Assembly: GCF_000732605.1 (NCBI RefSeq) | Contig: NZ_JPME01000025.1 | Span: forward strand, 1 to 64,000 | Reading direction: 5' to 3' | Origin: Lacrimispora celerecrescens | Lineage (GTDB): Bacteria > Bacillota > Clostridia > Lachnospirales > Lachnospiraceae | Length of the DNA stretch: 64,000 nt | In this document: in pieces, positions 15,707-25,130 of the stretch | How positions within the stretch are numbered: position 1 is the stretch's first letter | How the letters are laid out: the number at the start of each line of letters is the position of its first letter | The notes under the pieces: generated by a model | Databases searched by the model: none | The model's input: only the letters and a program-made list of their open reading frames with translations | Told to the model about the DNA's origin: nothing | Made by a program: the position numbers and the translations under genes

Positions 15707-18697
15707 TTATCCTAAGATATAGTCGTAGTCACTGCAGACAGTTTCCATAACTTTTCTAAGTCCTTCCGGAATTACGCTGTCCTTTTCGCCGGCTTTCCAA
15801 TTGAGAATATTTCCAAGGTAACGCACCTTGCAAGCTGCTGTTTCCTTATCTAATACAACAAAGCCTTCATTTTTGCTGTTTTCCATATCAGCCTCGTTGG
15901 CGAATAAGGTAAACTTATCCAGGTAAGGAGCGCTGTCATATGGGCAGAAGCTCTTACAGTTTCCGCACTCATTGCACATATAATCCACATGGACGATCTG
16001 GTGCATGGACAGGCCAGGAATATTCAGTGCCAGGTTTGCACGGTTTGGACAGACCTCAGCACAGTTCTCGCAGACATTGGAGCAGCCAAGACATCTGGCA
16101 TCTTCCACCTTATAGTCCCTGGTTCCTTCAAGAATACCACGCTTGTCATAGATCTTGTCTAAGTTATCTACGGTATCATCAAAGTCCACAGCAGCTTTCT
16201 TGCCTAAAATTGCTTCGGCAGCTACGCGGGCATCTCTCATAGCCTCTACTACAGTAGCCGGTCCATAGAGTCCGTCACCTACCACATAAACTCCTGCAGC
16301 GCTTGTTTCTAAAGTTTCCTCATTTACAAGGACTTTGCCGCGGTTGCTTACGTTAATGCCGTTTGCTTCATAGAATTCTGTAGGAACCTGCTCGCCTACT
16401 GCAGCGATTACTGTATCTGCAGGAATCTCCACGGTTTCTTCTGTTTCTACAATGCCTCTTCTGCCGGTAGCATCGGTATCACCAAGCTTCATTACTTTGC
16501 AAAGGAGCTTTCCGTTTTTAAGCTCTACTGGGGACAGCAGTTCCTTGAATTCCACGCCGTCTTCCAATGCCATCTCTAATTCTTCCTCATCTGCAGGCAT
16601 ATAACGTTTGGTTCTGCGGTAAACCAGGTAGGAGTGCTCCACGCCTTCTGTTCTCTTTACTGCTCTGGCTGTATCCATAGCAGTGTTGCCGCCGCCGATG
16701 ACTACTACATTTTTACCAACGTTTAATTTTCCGTCGGTCTCCTTAAACTGAGCCAGGAAATCTAAAGCATTTATGGTTTCTCCTGCCTCAAGCTTTAACA
16801 CGCCTGGTTTGGACGCGCCTGTAGCAAGGATGATATAATCAAATCCTTCATTCTTTAAGGCTTCTAAATCTGTCACTTCAGCATTTAATCTTAACTCAGC
16901 ACCATATGCCAGAGACAGAGCTGCATCTTTGTCAATTGCATCATCTGGAATACGGAATCCAGGAATCACATGTTTTACCACGCCTCCCAGGCTGCCGCTC
17001 TTTTCAAAAATAGTTGCTGGCATTCCGTTCTTTGTCAGGAAATAAGCTGCTGCAAGACCAGCCGGGCCGCCGCCTACTACTGCTGTCTTTTTGCCCTTCA
17101 GTTCGCCTGCTTTAATCTCCTTCATAAACGCATCGTATCCGCCTTCTGCACATACCAGTTTGACTCCGCGGATATTTACCGGATCTTCATAATAGTTCCG
17201 GTTACACTTGCTCATACAGTTATGGGCACAGATGGTTCCGGTTATGAATGGAAGTGGATTCTTCTCTGCGATTACCTTCATCGCATCCTCGTATTTGCCT
17301 GCGCCGGAAAGCTGTAAATAGGTGGTGATATCCTGATGAATGGGACATCCTTCCTTACATGGAGCCACATAGCAGTCAATAAGGGGAACGCTTTTAGGCA
17401 TCTTCCTGATAGGAAGTGGTTTTACTGCCTTTTTATGATGAGGATCATGAACTGCATCTGCTGCCAGTTTTGCAGTCTTTTCCGGATCAACTCCAGTAAA
17501 CTCTACATTGCCGCCTTCCAGCTTCTCTGCGATCTGGAACAGTCTCTGATAACCGCCTGGCTTTAAAAGAGTGGTTGCCACGGTTACAGGCCAGATTCCT
17601 GCATCTACAATATCCTTGATGTTGTGGTAATCTGCACCGCCTGAGAAGGAAATTCTTAACTTTCCGCCAAATTCCTTTGCAAGTCTTGCAGCCAGAGTAA
17701 TGGAAAGAGGATATAAGGACTTTCCGGACATATACATCTCTTCGCTGGGAAGTTCATTATTTTTTACATCAACCGGGAAGGTGTTGGTAATCTTTACACC
17801 GAATTCCAGATTCTTTTTCTCTGCCAAAGCCATAAGGGTCTTTAACATAGGAATTGCATCCTCGTACTGTAAGTCATCAAGGAAGTGGAAATCGCCGAAT
17901 GATACGTAATCATATCCCATATCATCCATGGTCTTTCTTGCGAATTCATATCCAAGAAGAGTTGGGTTGCATTTAATGAAAGTATTCAGTCCCTTTTCCT
18001 CGATCAGATAGGTAGCAATTCTCTGAATCTCCTGTGGAGGACATCCGTGAAGTGTGGAAAGGGTTACGGAATTGCAGATTTCGGAAGGAATGCTCTCGAT
18101 ATCTTCTTTGGTCACGTTCTTAAACTGATCTAAATGATCGTAAAGATATGTTATGCAGTCCTTAAACATCTCTGTATCTTTTGCATCCTTCATGTTATCG
18201 ATAAAGGAGTTTACCTTCGGAGATTTAATTCCTTCCAGATCATATCCAACGCTCATGTTGAACTGGAAGCCATCCATTGCTCCAAGGCCGTATTCTTTAG
18301 CAATAACGTGAAGCAGGATCCATGCCTTGATGTATTCGTCCTGTGCCTGTGGAACATAAAGTTCTGTAGACCACTCACAGTTATAGCACTCGTCATCTGC
18401 CTTAATACATGGTTTGCTTACAGGCAGATCTTCTCCGTCTAATAACTGAACAGTCTTTAACTCAAAGAAACGGCTTCCGGCATAGTAGGAAGCTACAATG
18501 TTCTGTGTGAGCTGGGTATGAGGGCCGGCTGCCGGTCCCATAGGTGATTCCAAAGTACGGCCGAATATTTTGCGGTTGTTTTTCTCGTCTGCCTTGTAAG
18601 GTCTGTAGACGCCAAAAACAGTATCATTCTTTCCTTGTTCTTTTACGATCCAGTCCACTAACTGCCCAAAGGGCATTGGGGTCATTCTATCTCCCAT
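15707..18697 (-). CDS. ygfK: YgfK, FMN/FAD/Fe-S oxidoreductase of anaerobic urate cluster
   Basis: Annotated in databases as putative selenate reductase YgfK, this 996-residue protein has three parts. Residues about 1-420 form a TIM-barrel like dihydroorotate/dihydropyrimidine dehydrogenase (CNPTLLGYEFAR, FGVKITNTFPV, RISFSGGAD). About 430-860 is a GltD-like half with an N-terminal cysteine region (CYVAPCKEGCPIHQDI, CAHNCMSKCNR), an FAD site (AVVGGGPAGLAAAYFL) and an NAD(P)H site (VVIGGGNTAMDTA). About 880-940 carries ferredoxin-type cysteines (CLGCSNVCENCAEVCP and CNECGNCKSFCP). This layout is that of dihydropyrimidine dehydrogenase. It starts after GGAGGTAAAAC, downstream of ssnA. A reductive step on a purine-derived ring is inferred. 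Confidence 0.93.
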   Translation of the reverse strand: MGDRMTPMPFGQLVDWIVKEQGKNDTVFGVYRPYKADEKNNRKIFGRTLESPMGPAAGPHTQLTQNIVASYYAGSRFFELKTVQLLDGEDLPVSKPCIKADDECYNCEWSTELYVPQAQDEYIKAWILLHVIAKEYGLGAMDGFQFNMSVGYDLEGIKSPKVNSFIDNMKDAKDTEMFKDCITYLYDHLDQFKNVTKEDIESIPSEICNSVTLSTLHGCPPQEIQRIATYLIEEKGLNTFIKCNPTLLGYEFARKTMDDMGYDYVSFGDFHFLDDLQYEDAIPMLKTLMALAEKKNLEFGVKITNTFPVDVKNNELPSEEMYMSGKSLYPLSITLAARLAKEFGGKLRISFSGGADYHNIKDIVDAGIWPVTVATTLLKPGGYQRLFQIAEKLEGGNVEFTGVDPEKTAKLAADAVHDPHHKKAVKPLPIRKMPKSVPLIDCYVAPCKEGCPIHQDITTYLQLSGAGKYEDAMKVIAEKNPLPFITGTICAHNCMSKCNRNYYEDPVNIRGVKLVCAEGGYDAFMKEIKAGELKGKKTAVVGGGPAGLAAAYFLTKNGMPATIFEKSGSLGGVVKHVIPGFRIPDDAIDKDAALSLAYGAELRLNAEVTDLEALKNEGFDYIILATGASKPGVLKLEAGETINALDFLAQFKETDGKLNVGKNVVVIGGGNTAMDTARAVKRTEGVEHSYLVYRRTKRYMPADEEELEMALEDGVEFKELLSPVELKNGKLLCKVMKLGDTDATGRRGIVETEETVEIPADTVIAAVGEQVPTEFYEANGINVSNRGKVLVNEETLETSAAGVYVVGDGLYGPATVVEAMRDARVAAEAILGKKAAVDFDDTVDNLDKIYDKRGILEGTRDYKVEDARCLGCSNVCENCAEVCPNRANLALNIPGLSMHQIVHVDYMCNECGNCKSFCPYDSAPYLDKFTLFANEADMENSKNEGFVVLDKETAACKVRYLGNILNWKAGEKDSVIPEGLRKVMETVCSDYDYILG

Positions 18698-18715
18698 GTT
18701 TTACCTCCTATAACG

Positions 18716-18746
18716 GGGTTGTCCACTATCATTCAGCAGACAACCC
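18716..18746 (-). promoter_or_regulatory. hairpin just upstream of ygfK ribosome site
   Basis: GGGTTGTC and GACAACCC form a perfect 8-bp stem with a 15-base loop. On the minus strand it ends 8 bp before the AGGAGG of ygfK and has no T-run, so it is more likely an RNA stabiliser, processing site or translation element than a terminator. Confidence 0.5.
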
Positions 18747-18750
18747 GCCG

Positions 18751-18790
18751 TGTATATTCTATATTTGTATATTCTATATTGTATATATTA
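18751..18790. repeat. 15-bp tandem duplication, AT-rich, between ssnA and ygfK
   Basis: TGTATATTCTATATT occurs twice in a row (18751-18765 and 18766-18780), followed by a partial third copy (GTATATATTA). The repeat lies in the ssnA-ygfK gap, beside the hairpin at 18716. It could be simple slippage or create overlapping -10-like sequences. Confidence 0.7.
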
Positions 18791-18819
18791 CTCTTTTTAT
18801 TGTTTTTTTGAAAGTAGTA

Positions 18820-20154
18820 TTACCTGGAATTAATCCGGTTTGCCAGTTCTGCTGCTGCTTGTCTGCAGTCTGCCATTACCTTCTCTTCATCAATGGCTGT
18901 CAGGATACGATCCTTCATCAACACTTTTCCGTTACCTACTGTGGTTACCACGCTGCGTCCTGTCATTCCGAAAAGGATATGGCTGTTGCAGTTATCCCCA
19001 TTCATTGGTGTTAACGGAATATAGTCAGTAACGATCACGTCTGCTGCTGCACCTTCTTTTAAAACGCCCAAAGGTTTCTTAAAGTAACGGCCTGCGATCT
19101 TTGCATTTCCTTCAAACAGCATCTTTGGAACTTCGCCCCATGCCGCATTCGGATCGCATAAGTGATGTTTGTGCAGTACATTGGCCACTTTATAGGATTC
19201 TGTCATGTCGTGAGTATAACCATCAGTTCCAAGACCTGTTAAGATTCCTCTGTGAACCAGTTCCATGGTTGGCGGGCAGCCGCAAGCATTGCCCATATTG
19301 GATTCTGGATTGTGAACTACCATGGTATCCGTATCCTTAATCAGCTGCATCTCATGAGGATTGATATAGATGCAGTGTCCAAGAAGAGTCTTTTCTCCCA
19401 GGATATTGCAGTCCATAAGACGGTCTACGATTCGTTTACCATATTTCTTTAAGCAGTCATGAAGATCTTCGATTCCCTCTGCCACATGAATGTGATAACC
19501 AACACCTTCAGGCTTGTGAGAAGCTGCAAGCTCCATGGTCTCATCAGAAATGGTGAACTGGGCATGCATACCCATCATTCCTGCGATCATATCGCTGTCA
19601 TCTGCTAACGCATGCTTAATAAATGCTTCATTTTCCAGAACTGCTTCTTTTGCTTTATCTTTGCCATCTCGGTCAGAAACCTCATAGCACAGACAGGAAC
19701 GGACACCGGTCTCTCTTGCTGCCTCTTCAATCTTAAACAGAGAATCTGTAATATGACCGAAGCTTGCATGATGGTCGAAGGTTGTCGTTACACCGTTCTT
19801 AATGGAATCGATGTAAGTCGCCATAGCGCTTAACCGTGTTTCTTCTAATGTGAGGTTGCGGTCAATAGTCCACCACATTCCGTCCAGGATCTCTAAGAAT
19901 CCGTGAGGATCATATCCATTGATACTTAAGCCTCTGGCAAAAGAGCTGTAAATATGTTCGTGGGCATTAATAAAGGCTGGCATGATAACTCCGCCCTTTG
20001 CATCAATATACTCCGCATCCGGGTATTCTTTCTTCATGTCATCCGTGGTTCCAACTTTGCGGATCACGTTCCCTTCCATAGCAACTGCACCGTTCTCAAA
20101 AAACGGATTTTGGGGGTCTCTTGTAATCATTCTTCCATTACCGATAATTAGCAT
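18820..20154 (-). CDS. ssnA: putative aminohydrolase SsnA
   Basis: SsnA is an amidohydrolase-superfamily protein of the ATZ/TRZ deaminase type. In this 444-residue chain the metal site is seen as GGVIMPAFINAHEHIYSSFARG (about 55-76), HIHVAEG (about 220), LLGHCIYI and VHNPESNMGN, and GLGTDGYTHDM with the metal-binding Asp. It is a constant member of the anaerobic urate gene set with ygfK and hydA and is believed to deaminate or hydrolyse an intermediate. The Met at 20154 is chosen (AAAGGAGATGGAAAC before it) rather than 20187. It is first in the minus-strand train and diverges from the YheO-type regulator. Confidence 0.92.
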   Translation of the reverse strand: MLIIGNGRMITRDPQNPFFENGAVAMEGNVIRKVGTTDDMKKEYPDAEYIDAKGGVIMPAFINAHEHIYSSFARGLSINGYDPHGFLEILDGMWWTIDRNLTLEETRLSAMATYIDSIKNGVTTTFDHHASFGHITDSLFKIEEAARETGVRSCLCYEVSDRDGKDKAKEAVLENEAFIKHALADDSDMIAGMMGMHAQFTISDETMELAASHKPEGVGYHIHVAEGIEDLHDCLKKYGKRIVDRLMDCNILGEKTLLGHCIYINPHEMQLIKDTDTMVVHNPESNMGNACGCPPTMELVHRGILTGLGTDGYTHDMTESYKVANVLHKHHLCDPNAAWGEVPKMLFEGNAKIAGRYFKKPLGVLKEGAAADVIVTDYIPLTPMNGDNCNSHILFGMTGRSVVTTVGNGKVLMKDRILTAIDEEKVMADCRQAAAELANRINSR

Positions 20155-20173
20155 GTTTCCATCTCCTTTTTTT

Positions 20174-20222
20174 CCATTTTCTAACATAATTTAGATTAAA
20201 CCATAAAATATTCAACTGTACA
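20174..20222 (-). promoter_or_regulatory. promoter/operator module, copy 1 (ssnA proximal)
   Basis: On the minus strand TGTAC, 11 bases, TTATGGTTTAATCT, 9 bases and TAGAAAATGG follow in order; the same blocks recur at 20296-20339. TTGTAC and TTTAAT are 17 bp apart and can act as -35 and -10. The module ends 20 bp before ssnA. Confidence 0.5.
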
Positions 20223-20295
20223 AACCTCACATAGGGACCTGCTCTATGCCTGTACTCAAATTCTGCAATCTGCTTATACTCACTCCTATAATTCG

Positions 20296-20339
20296 CCATT
20301 TTCTATACAGATTACACCATAAATCCCTCACTAGGTACA
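20296..20339 (-). promoter_or_regulatory. promoter/operator module, copy 2 (ssnA distal)
   Basis: TGTAC, 12 bases, TTATGGTGTAATCT, 3 bases and TAGAAAATGG on the minus strand, repeating the order of the module at 20174-20222. The duplication in the divergent region between ssnA and the YheO-type regulator suggests binding sites for that regulator or tandem promoters. Confidence 0.5.
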
Positions 20340-20420
20340 GTGTATCATTTCATATAAAGAAATGCAAGTGAAAAATACAAAAAAAATTTTAGCGAACCTA
20401 AAAAATTTTTAGAAAACCAC

Positions 20421-20448
20421 TTGTAATTTTAATTTTTTATGCTATGAT
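20421..20448 (+). promoter_or_regulatory. sigma-A-type promoter of the regulator-ygeX operon
   Basis: TTGTAA (20421-20426) and TATGAT (20443-20448) are 16 bp apart and lie 38 bp before the regulator start. The divergent 331-bp region to ssnA (20155-20485) holds this promoter and the two repeated modules; the remainder is AT-rich with nothing else recognised. Confidence 0.65.
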
Positions 20449-20485
20449 GAGTGTATAAGATGTTCCGATGAGGGGAGGGCAAACG

Positions 20486-21130
20486 ATGGATTCAAAGCTT
20501 GAACTGTTAACGCAGATCGCACGTGGAATTGCTACTCATTTTGGTAACAACTGTGAGGTAGTTATCCACGATATAAGGAAAGAAGATATAGAGAGTTCTA
20601 TTGTCTATATTGAAAACGGCCAGGTAAGCAACAGAAAGCTGGGGGATGGTCCCTCTGAAATCGTTCTGGAAACGTTAAAAAAGAACCCGGATCTTTTAAA
20701 AGACCGCTTATCCTATTTAACTAGAACCGATGATGGCAGGATCTTAAAATCCAGCACCATGTATATAAGAGGGAAGAACAACACCATTGATTATATTCTG
20801 GCTTTAAATTATGATATCACAGGCCTGCTTACCATAGACAATTCCCTAAAATCTCTTCTCTCCACCTCGGAAACAGAAGACGATGAGAAGCAGCCAAAAA
20901 GAATTACTCATAATGTAAATGATCTTCTTGACGCACTGATCGAACAGTCTGTTGCTTTGGTTGGCAAACCAGTCGCTCTTATGAGCAAGGATGACAAAGT
21001 TGCAGCGATCCAGTATTTAAATGATGCCGGAGCTTTCCTTATTACTAGGTCAGGCGACAAGGTTTCCAATTATTTTGGCATATCCAAATTCACTTTATAC
21101 AGTTATATGGATACTAATAAAGAAAAGTAA
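20486..21130 (+). CDS. YheO/DauR-type PAS and helix-turn-helix regulator
   Basis: A 214-residue regulator with a YheO-like PAS domain at the N-terminus (LTQIARGIATHFGNNCEVVIHDIRKEDIESSIVYIENGQVSNRKLGDGPSE) and a C-terminal helix-turn-helix (VAAIQYLNDAGAFLITRSGDKVSNYFGISKFTLYSYM). DauR, in the same family, controls D-arginine catabolism in Pseudomonas. Its place between ssnA-ygfK and ygeX makes it the likely controller of both purine arms, with a pathway intermediate as ligand (inferred). The Met at 20486 is chosen over 20468 because GGGGAGGG lies directly upstream of it. Confidence 0.88.
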   Translation: MDSKLELLTQIARGIATHFGNNCEVVIHDIRKEDIESSIVYIENGQVSNRKLGDGPSEIVLETLKKNPDLLKDRLSYLTRTDDGRILKSSTMYIRGKNNTIDYILALNYDITGLLTIDNSLKSLLSTSETEDDEKQPKRITHNVNDLLDALIEQSVALVGKPVALMSKDDKVAAIQYLNDAGAFLITRSGDKVSNYFGISKFTLYSYMDTNKEK

Positions 21131-21163
21131 TATATTAATGAAGAAAAAGGAGAATGAAAAATC

Positions 21164-22369
21164 ATGAAACCAATCCAATGGGTTGTAAACACCATGCCAA
21201 AGACCGATGATAAAAATTTACCGGTTATGGCCACTGATGAAATCAAGAAGGCAAGAGTATTCCACGAAAGCTTTCCTCAGTACAGCAAGACTCCTCTTGC
21301 AAAGCTGGATCACATGGCTGATTATTTAGGCCTTGGCCAGGTTTACATGAAAGACGAATCTTACCGGTTCGGCTTAAATGCATTCAAAGTATTAGGCGGA
21401 TCCTTTGCTATTGCAAAGTACATTGCAAAGCAGACTGGAAAAGATGTTTCTGATCTTCCTTACAGCGTACTCACATCTGACGCATTAAGAGAAGAGTTTG
21501 GCCAGGCAACCTTCTTCACCGCTACCGACGGAAATCACGGACGTGGTGTTGCATGGGCAGCAAATCGATTAGGCCAGAAATCTGTAGTCTATATGCCAAA
21601 GGGCTCTACAATTACCCGTTTCAACAATATTAAAGCAGAAGGCGCTACTGTTACCATTGAAGAAGTCAACTATGACGAATGCGTCCGTATGGCTGCAGAT
21701 GCCGCTTCCAAAACAAAGAACGGCGTTGTGGTACAGGATACTGCCTGGGATGGTTACGAAGAGATTCCTGCCTGGATCATGCAGGGCTACGGAACCATGG
21801 CACTGGAAGCGAATGAGCAGCTTGAGGAATACGGCTGCGACAGACCGACCCATGTATTTGTTCAGGCTGGTGTAGGTTCTCTTGCAGGTGCTGTTCAGGG
21901 ATATTTTGCAAACCGCTATCCTGAGAATCCTCCTAAGGTTGTTGTTGTGGAAGCTGATGTGGCTGACTGTCTCTATAAGGGTGCAAAAGCCGGCGACGGA
22001 GAGATCCGCATTGTAGACGGCGATATGCAGACCATTATGGCCGGCCTTGCCTGCGGAGAGCCAAACACAATTTCCTGGGATATCTTAAAGAATCACGTAG
22101 ATACCTTTGTATCTGCTCCTGACTGGGTAGCTGCCCAGGGCATGAGAATGCTTGCCGCTCCTATCAAAGGCGATGTACCGGTAACTTCCGGTGAATCAGG
22201 CGCTGCTCCTTTCGGAGTTCTTGCCTGCATCATGCTTCTTGATGAATACAAGGAGTTAAAAGAGCATTTAGGACTTAATAAGGATTCAAAAGTTCTCCTC
22301 TTCTCTACTGAGGGTGACACCGATCCAGAACGTTACAAAGCAATTGTCTGGGACGGAAAAGAACGATAA
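21164..22369 (+). CDS. ygeX: 2,3-diaminopropionate ammonia-lyase
   Basis: YgeX (DpaL) is a fold-type II PLP enzyme that splits 2,3-diaminopropionate into pyruvate and two ammonia. The 401-residue chain contains [16 protein letters not shown] with the PLP-binding Lys75, a [11 protein letters not shown] loop holding the substrate carboxylate, [15 protein letters not shown] for the phosphate, and a C-terminal [11 protein letters not shown]. It has AAAGGAGAATGAAAAATC before the start and follows the regulator by 33 bp. In the urate route this is the step that delivers pyruvate to central metabolism. Confidence 0.95.
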   Translation: MKPIQWVVNTMPKTDDKNLPVMATDEIKKARVFHESFPQYSKTPLAKLDHMADYLGLGQVYMKDESYRFGLNAFKVLGGSFAIAKYIAKQTGKDVSDLPYSVLTSDALREEFGQATFFTATDGNHGRGVAWAANRLGQKSVVYMPKGSTITRFNNIKAEGATVTIEEVNYDECVRMAADAASKTKNGVVVQDTAWDGYEEIPAWIMQGYGTMALEANEQLEEYGCDRPTHVFVQAGVGSLAGAVQGYFANRYPENPPKVVVVEADVADCLYKGAKAGDGEIRIVDGDMQTIMAGLACGEPNTISWDILKNHVDTFVSAPDWVAAQGMRMLAAPIKGDVPVTSGESGAAPFGVLACIMLLDEYKELKEHLGLNKDSKVLLFSTEGDTDPERYKAIVWDGKER

Positions 22370-22401
22370 TAACTTATATAAAAAATATGGAGGACAACAA
22401 A

Positions 22402-23712
22402 ATGGATTACAACAAAATCAAAGAAGCAGCACAGAATTATCAAGCCGACATGACAAAATTCTTACGGGAAATCGTTAAATTCCCTGGCGAAAGCTGTGAT
22501 GAAAAGGCTCATATCGACCGTATCGCAGAAGAAATGCGTAAGTTAGGTTTCGACAAAGTTGAAATCGACGGCATGGGTAACGTATTAGGTTATATGGGAA
22601 CCGGCAAAACTTTAATCGGCTTTGACGCTCACATCGATACTGTTGGTATCGGCAACAAGAACAACTGGAACTTTGATCCATACGAAGGCTATGAGAACGA
22701 AACAGAAATCGGCGGCCGCGGCGTATCCGATCAGTGCGGCGGTATCGTATCTGCAGTTTACGGCGCAAAGATCATGAAAGATTTAGGTCTTTTAAACGAC
22801 AAGTTTACCGCTTTAGTTGTTGGTACTGTTCAGGAAGAGGACTGTGATGGTCTTTGCTGGCAGTACATCATCAACGAAGATAAGGTTCGTCCTGAATTCG
22901 TTGTTTCCACAGAGCCTACTGACGGCGGCATCTACCGCGGACAGAGAGGACGTATGGAAATCCGTGTTGACGTGAAAGGTGTTTCCTGCCACGGTTCCGC
23001 ACCAGAGCGCGGTGACAACGCAATCTACAAGATGGCTGACATCCTTCAGAACGTTCGCTCTCTGAACGAGAATGATGCTGCTGATGACAAGGAAATCAAA
23101 GGCCTTGTAAAAATGCTTGATGAGAAATACAACAAAGAGTGGAAAGAAGCTAACTTCTTAGGACGCGGTACTGTTACTGCTTCCGAGATCTTCTTTACTT
23201 CTCCAAGCCGCTGTGCAGTTGCTGACTCCTGTTCCGTATCCTTAGACCGTCGTATGACCGCAGGCGAGACATGGGAAAGCTGCTTAGAAGAAATCCGTAA
23301 CCTTCCTAATGTAAAGAAATACGGCGAAGACGTTACTGTTTCCATGTATGAATATTCCCGTCCTTCCTACACAGGACTTGTTTATCCGATCGAGTGCTAC
23401 TTCCCAACATGGGTTATTCCGGAGGATCACGATGTTACCAAGGCTCTGGAAGAATCTTACAAGGCTCTTTACGGTGATGTAAGAATCGGTGCTGAAGAAA
23501 CTGTTGCTATGAGAACCGCTCGTCCTCTTACCGACAAGTGGACCTTCTCCACAAACGGCGTTTCCATCATGGGCCGTAACGGAATCCCATGCATCGGCTT
23601 CGGACCTGGCGCAGAAGCTCAGGCTCATGCTCCTAACGAGAAGACCTGGAAGCAGGATCTGGTAACATGTGCAGCAGTATATGCAGCACTTCCAGGCGCT
23701 TACTGCAAATAA
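22402..23712 (+). CDS. ygeY: YgeY family M20-type selenium-metabolism-linked hydrolase
   Basis: A 436-residue M20-family metallohydrolase. Metal ligands are visible in [14 protein letters not shown] (about 70-85), RGVSDQCGG (about 108), VQEEDCDGL with the catalytic Glu pair, VSTEPTD and, near the end, [16 protein letters not shown]. Databases call it selenium metabolism hydrolase, from co-occurrence only; in the urate cluster it is expected to hydrolyse an acyl-urea or amide bond. The Met at 22402 is preferred because GGAGGACAACAAA precedes it. The codons are strongly biased (many CGT, GGT, AAC, TTC), like highly expressed genes. Confidence 0.92.
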   Translation: MDYNKIKEAAQNYQADMTKFLREIVKFPGESCDEKAHIDRIAEEMRKLGFDKVEIDGMGNVLGYMGTGKTLIGFDAHIDTVGIGNKNNWNFDPYEGYENETEIGGRGVSDQCGGIVSAVYGAKIMKDLGLLNDKFTALVVGTVQEEDCDGLCWQYIINEDKVRPEFVVSTEPTDGGIYRGQRGRMEIRVDVKGVSCHGSAPERGDNAIYKMADILQNVRSLNENDAADDKEIKGLVKMLDEKYNKEWKEANFLGRGTVTASEIFFTSPSRCAVADSCSVSLDRRMTAGETWESCLEEIRNLPNVKKYGEDVTVSMYEYSRPSYTGLVYPIECYFPTWVIPEDHDVTKALEESYKALYGDVRIGAEETVAMRTARPLTDKWTFSTNGVSIMGRNGIPCIGFGPGAEAQAHAPNEKTWKQDLVTCAAVYAALPGAYCK

Positions 23713-23753
23713 TTCAGACAAGCTTTTGACAACCATTTTATTACCATAATTCT

Positions 23754-23780
23754 GGCAGCAGGCTTTTTAAGCCTGCCGCC
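23754..23780 (+). promoter_or_regulatory. stem-loop after ygeY
   Basis: GGC-A-GCAGGCTT pairs with AAGCCTGC-C-GCC around a three-base loop (one A.C mismatch). No T-run follows, so it probably protects the ygeY 3' end or marks a processing point rather than ending transcription. Confidence 0.5.
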
Positions 23781-23798
23781 ACTCCTAACAATCATTTT

Positions 23799-23846
23799 TG
23801 CAGTCTGCCGAACATTCCTTCCCCAATCAATGCCTGGCAAACTGCA
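23799..23846 (+). promoter_or_regulatory. second stem-loop in the ygeY-ygeW gap
   Basis: TGCAGT-C-TGCC (23799-23809) pairs with GGCA-A-ACTGCA (23836-23846), a stem of ten pairs with one mismatch, in the ygeW leader. Together with the hairpin at 23754 it makes this 186-bp gap a structured RNA spacer inside the operon. Confidence 0.45.
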
Positions 23847-23898
23847 TGAAGGATAGATAACAATAAAACAAGATAATATTCAGGAGGCTAACTACAAT

Positions 23899-25092
23899 AT
23901 GAAAACCTTACAGGATTACATTGACAAACTGAATTCCTTAAACTTTAAGGAAATGTATGAGAATGATTTCTTCTTAACATGGGAGAAGTCCGACGACGAG
24001 TTAGAAGCTGTATGGACCGTTGCTGATGCTCTTCGTTTCATGAGAGAAAACAACATTTCCACAAAAGTATTCGAGAGCGGTCTTGGAATTTCCTTATTCC
24101 GTGACAACTCTACACGTACCCGTTTCTCCTTCGCTTCCGCATGTAACTTACTTGGTCTGGAAGTTCAGGATTTAGACGAGGGCAAATCTCAGGTAGCTCA
24201 CGGCGAGACCGTTCGTGAAACAGCTAACATGGTTTCCTTCATGGCAGATGTTATCGGTATCCGCGATGATATGTATATTGGCAAAGGAAATACCTACATG
24301 CATGAATTTATGGACGCTGTTACCCAGGGAAATAAAGACGGCATCTTAGAGCAGAGACCAACCTTAGTAAACTTACAGTGCGACATTGACCATCCAACTC
24401 AGAGTATGGCTGATATGCTTCACATTATCCATGAGATGGGCGGCATCGAGAACTTAAAGGGCAAAAAGCTGGCTATGACATGGGCTTACTCTCCTTCCTA
24501 CGGAAAGCCATTATCCGTTCCTCAGGGAATCATCGGCTTAATGACTCGTATGGGTATGGAAGTTGTTTTAGCTCATCCAGAAGGCTACGAAGTTATGCCT
24601 GAAGTTGTTGAAGTTGCTAAGAAGAACGCTGAGAAATCCGGCGGTTCCTTCCGTGTATCCAACGATATGGCTGACGCATTCAAGGATGCTGACGTTGTAT
24701 ATCCAAAGAGCTGGGCTCCATTTGCAGCTATGGAAAAGAGAACCAACCTTTACGGTGAAGGCGATTCAGAAGGCATCAAGGCTCTTGAGAAAGAATTACT
24801 GTCTCAGAACGCAAGCCACAAAGACTGGTGCTGTACAGAAGAGCTTATGAAGACCACAAAAGATGGCAAGGCTCTTTACATGCACTGCTTACCAGCTGAC
24901 ATCAATGATGTAAGCTGCAAAGACGGCGAAGTTGTTGCTTCCGTTTTTGATCGTTACCGCGATCCATTATACAAAGAAGCTAGCTACAAGCCATATGTAA
25001 TCGCTGCTATGATCTTCTTAAGCAAATTTGAGAATCCACAGGAAATTTTAAAGAAGCTGGAATCTGGCAAAACACCAAGAATTTTTGAATAA
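23899..25092 (+). CDS. ygeW: knotted carbamoyltransferase YgeW
   Basis: YgeW belongs to the aspartate/ornithine carbamoyltransferase superfamily, in the subgroup with a knotted chain. The 397-residue protein has the carbamoyl-phosphate site STRTR at 71-75, LQCDIDHPTQSMADML (about 154-170) and MHCLPAD (about 330), but an acceptor-binding region unlike OTC or ATC. In the urate set it is proposed to work backwards, phosphorolysing a ureido group to carbamoyl phosphate, which ArcC then uses. Start after AGGAGGCTAACTACAAT. Codons are strongly biased toward CGT, TCC and AAC, indicating high expression. Confidence 0.93.
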   Translation: MKTLQDYIDKLNSLNFKEMYENDFFLTWEKSDDELEAVWTVADALRFMRENNISTKVFESGLGISLFRDNSTRTRFSFASACNLLGLEVQDLDEGKSQVAHGETVRETANMVSFMADVIGIRDDMYIGKGNTYMHEFMDAVTQGNKDGILEQRPTLVNLQCDIDHPTQSMADMLHIIHEMGGIENLKGKKLAMTWAYSPSYGKPLSVPQGIIGLMTRMGMEVVLAHPEGYEVMPEVVEVAKKNAEKSGGSFRVSNDMADAFKDADVVYPKSWAPFAAMEKRTNLYGEGDSEGIKALEKELLSQNASHKDWCCTEELMKTTKDGKALYMHCLPADINDVSCKDGEVVASVFDRYRDPLYKEASYKPYVIAAMIFLSKFENPQEILKKLESGKTPRIFE

Positions 25093-25130
25093 ATTCACAT
25101 CGGGGCAACTGCTCCATATTTAAGAATATC

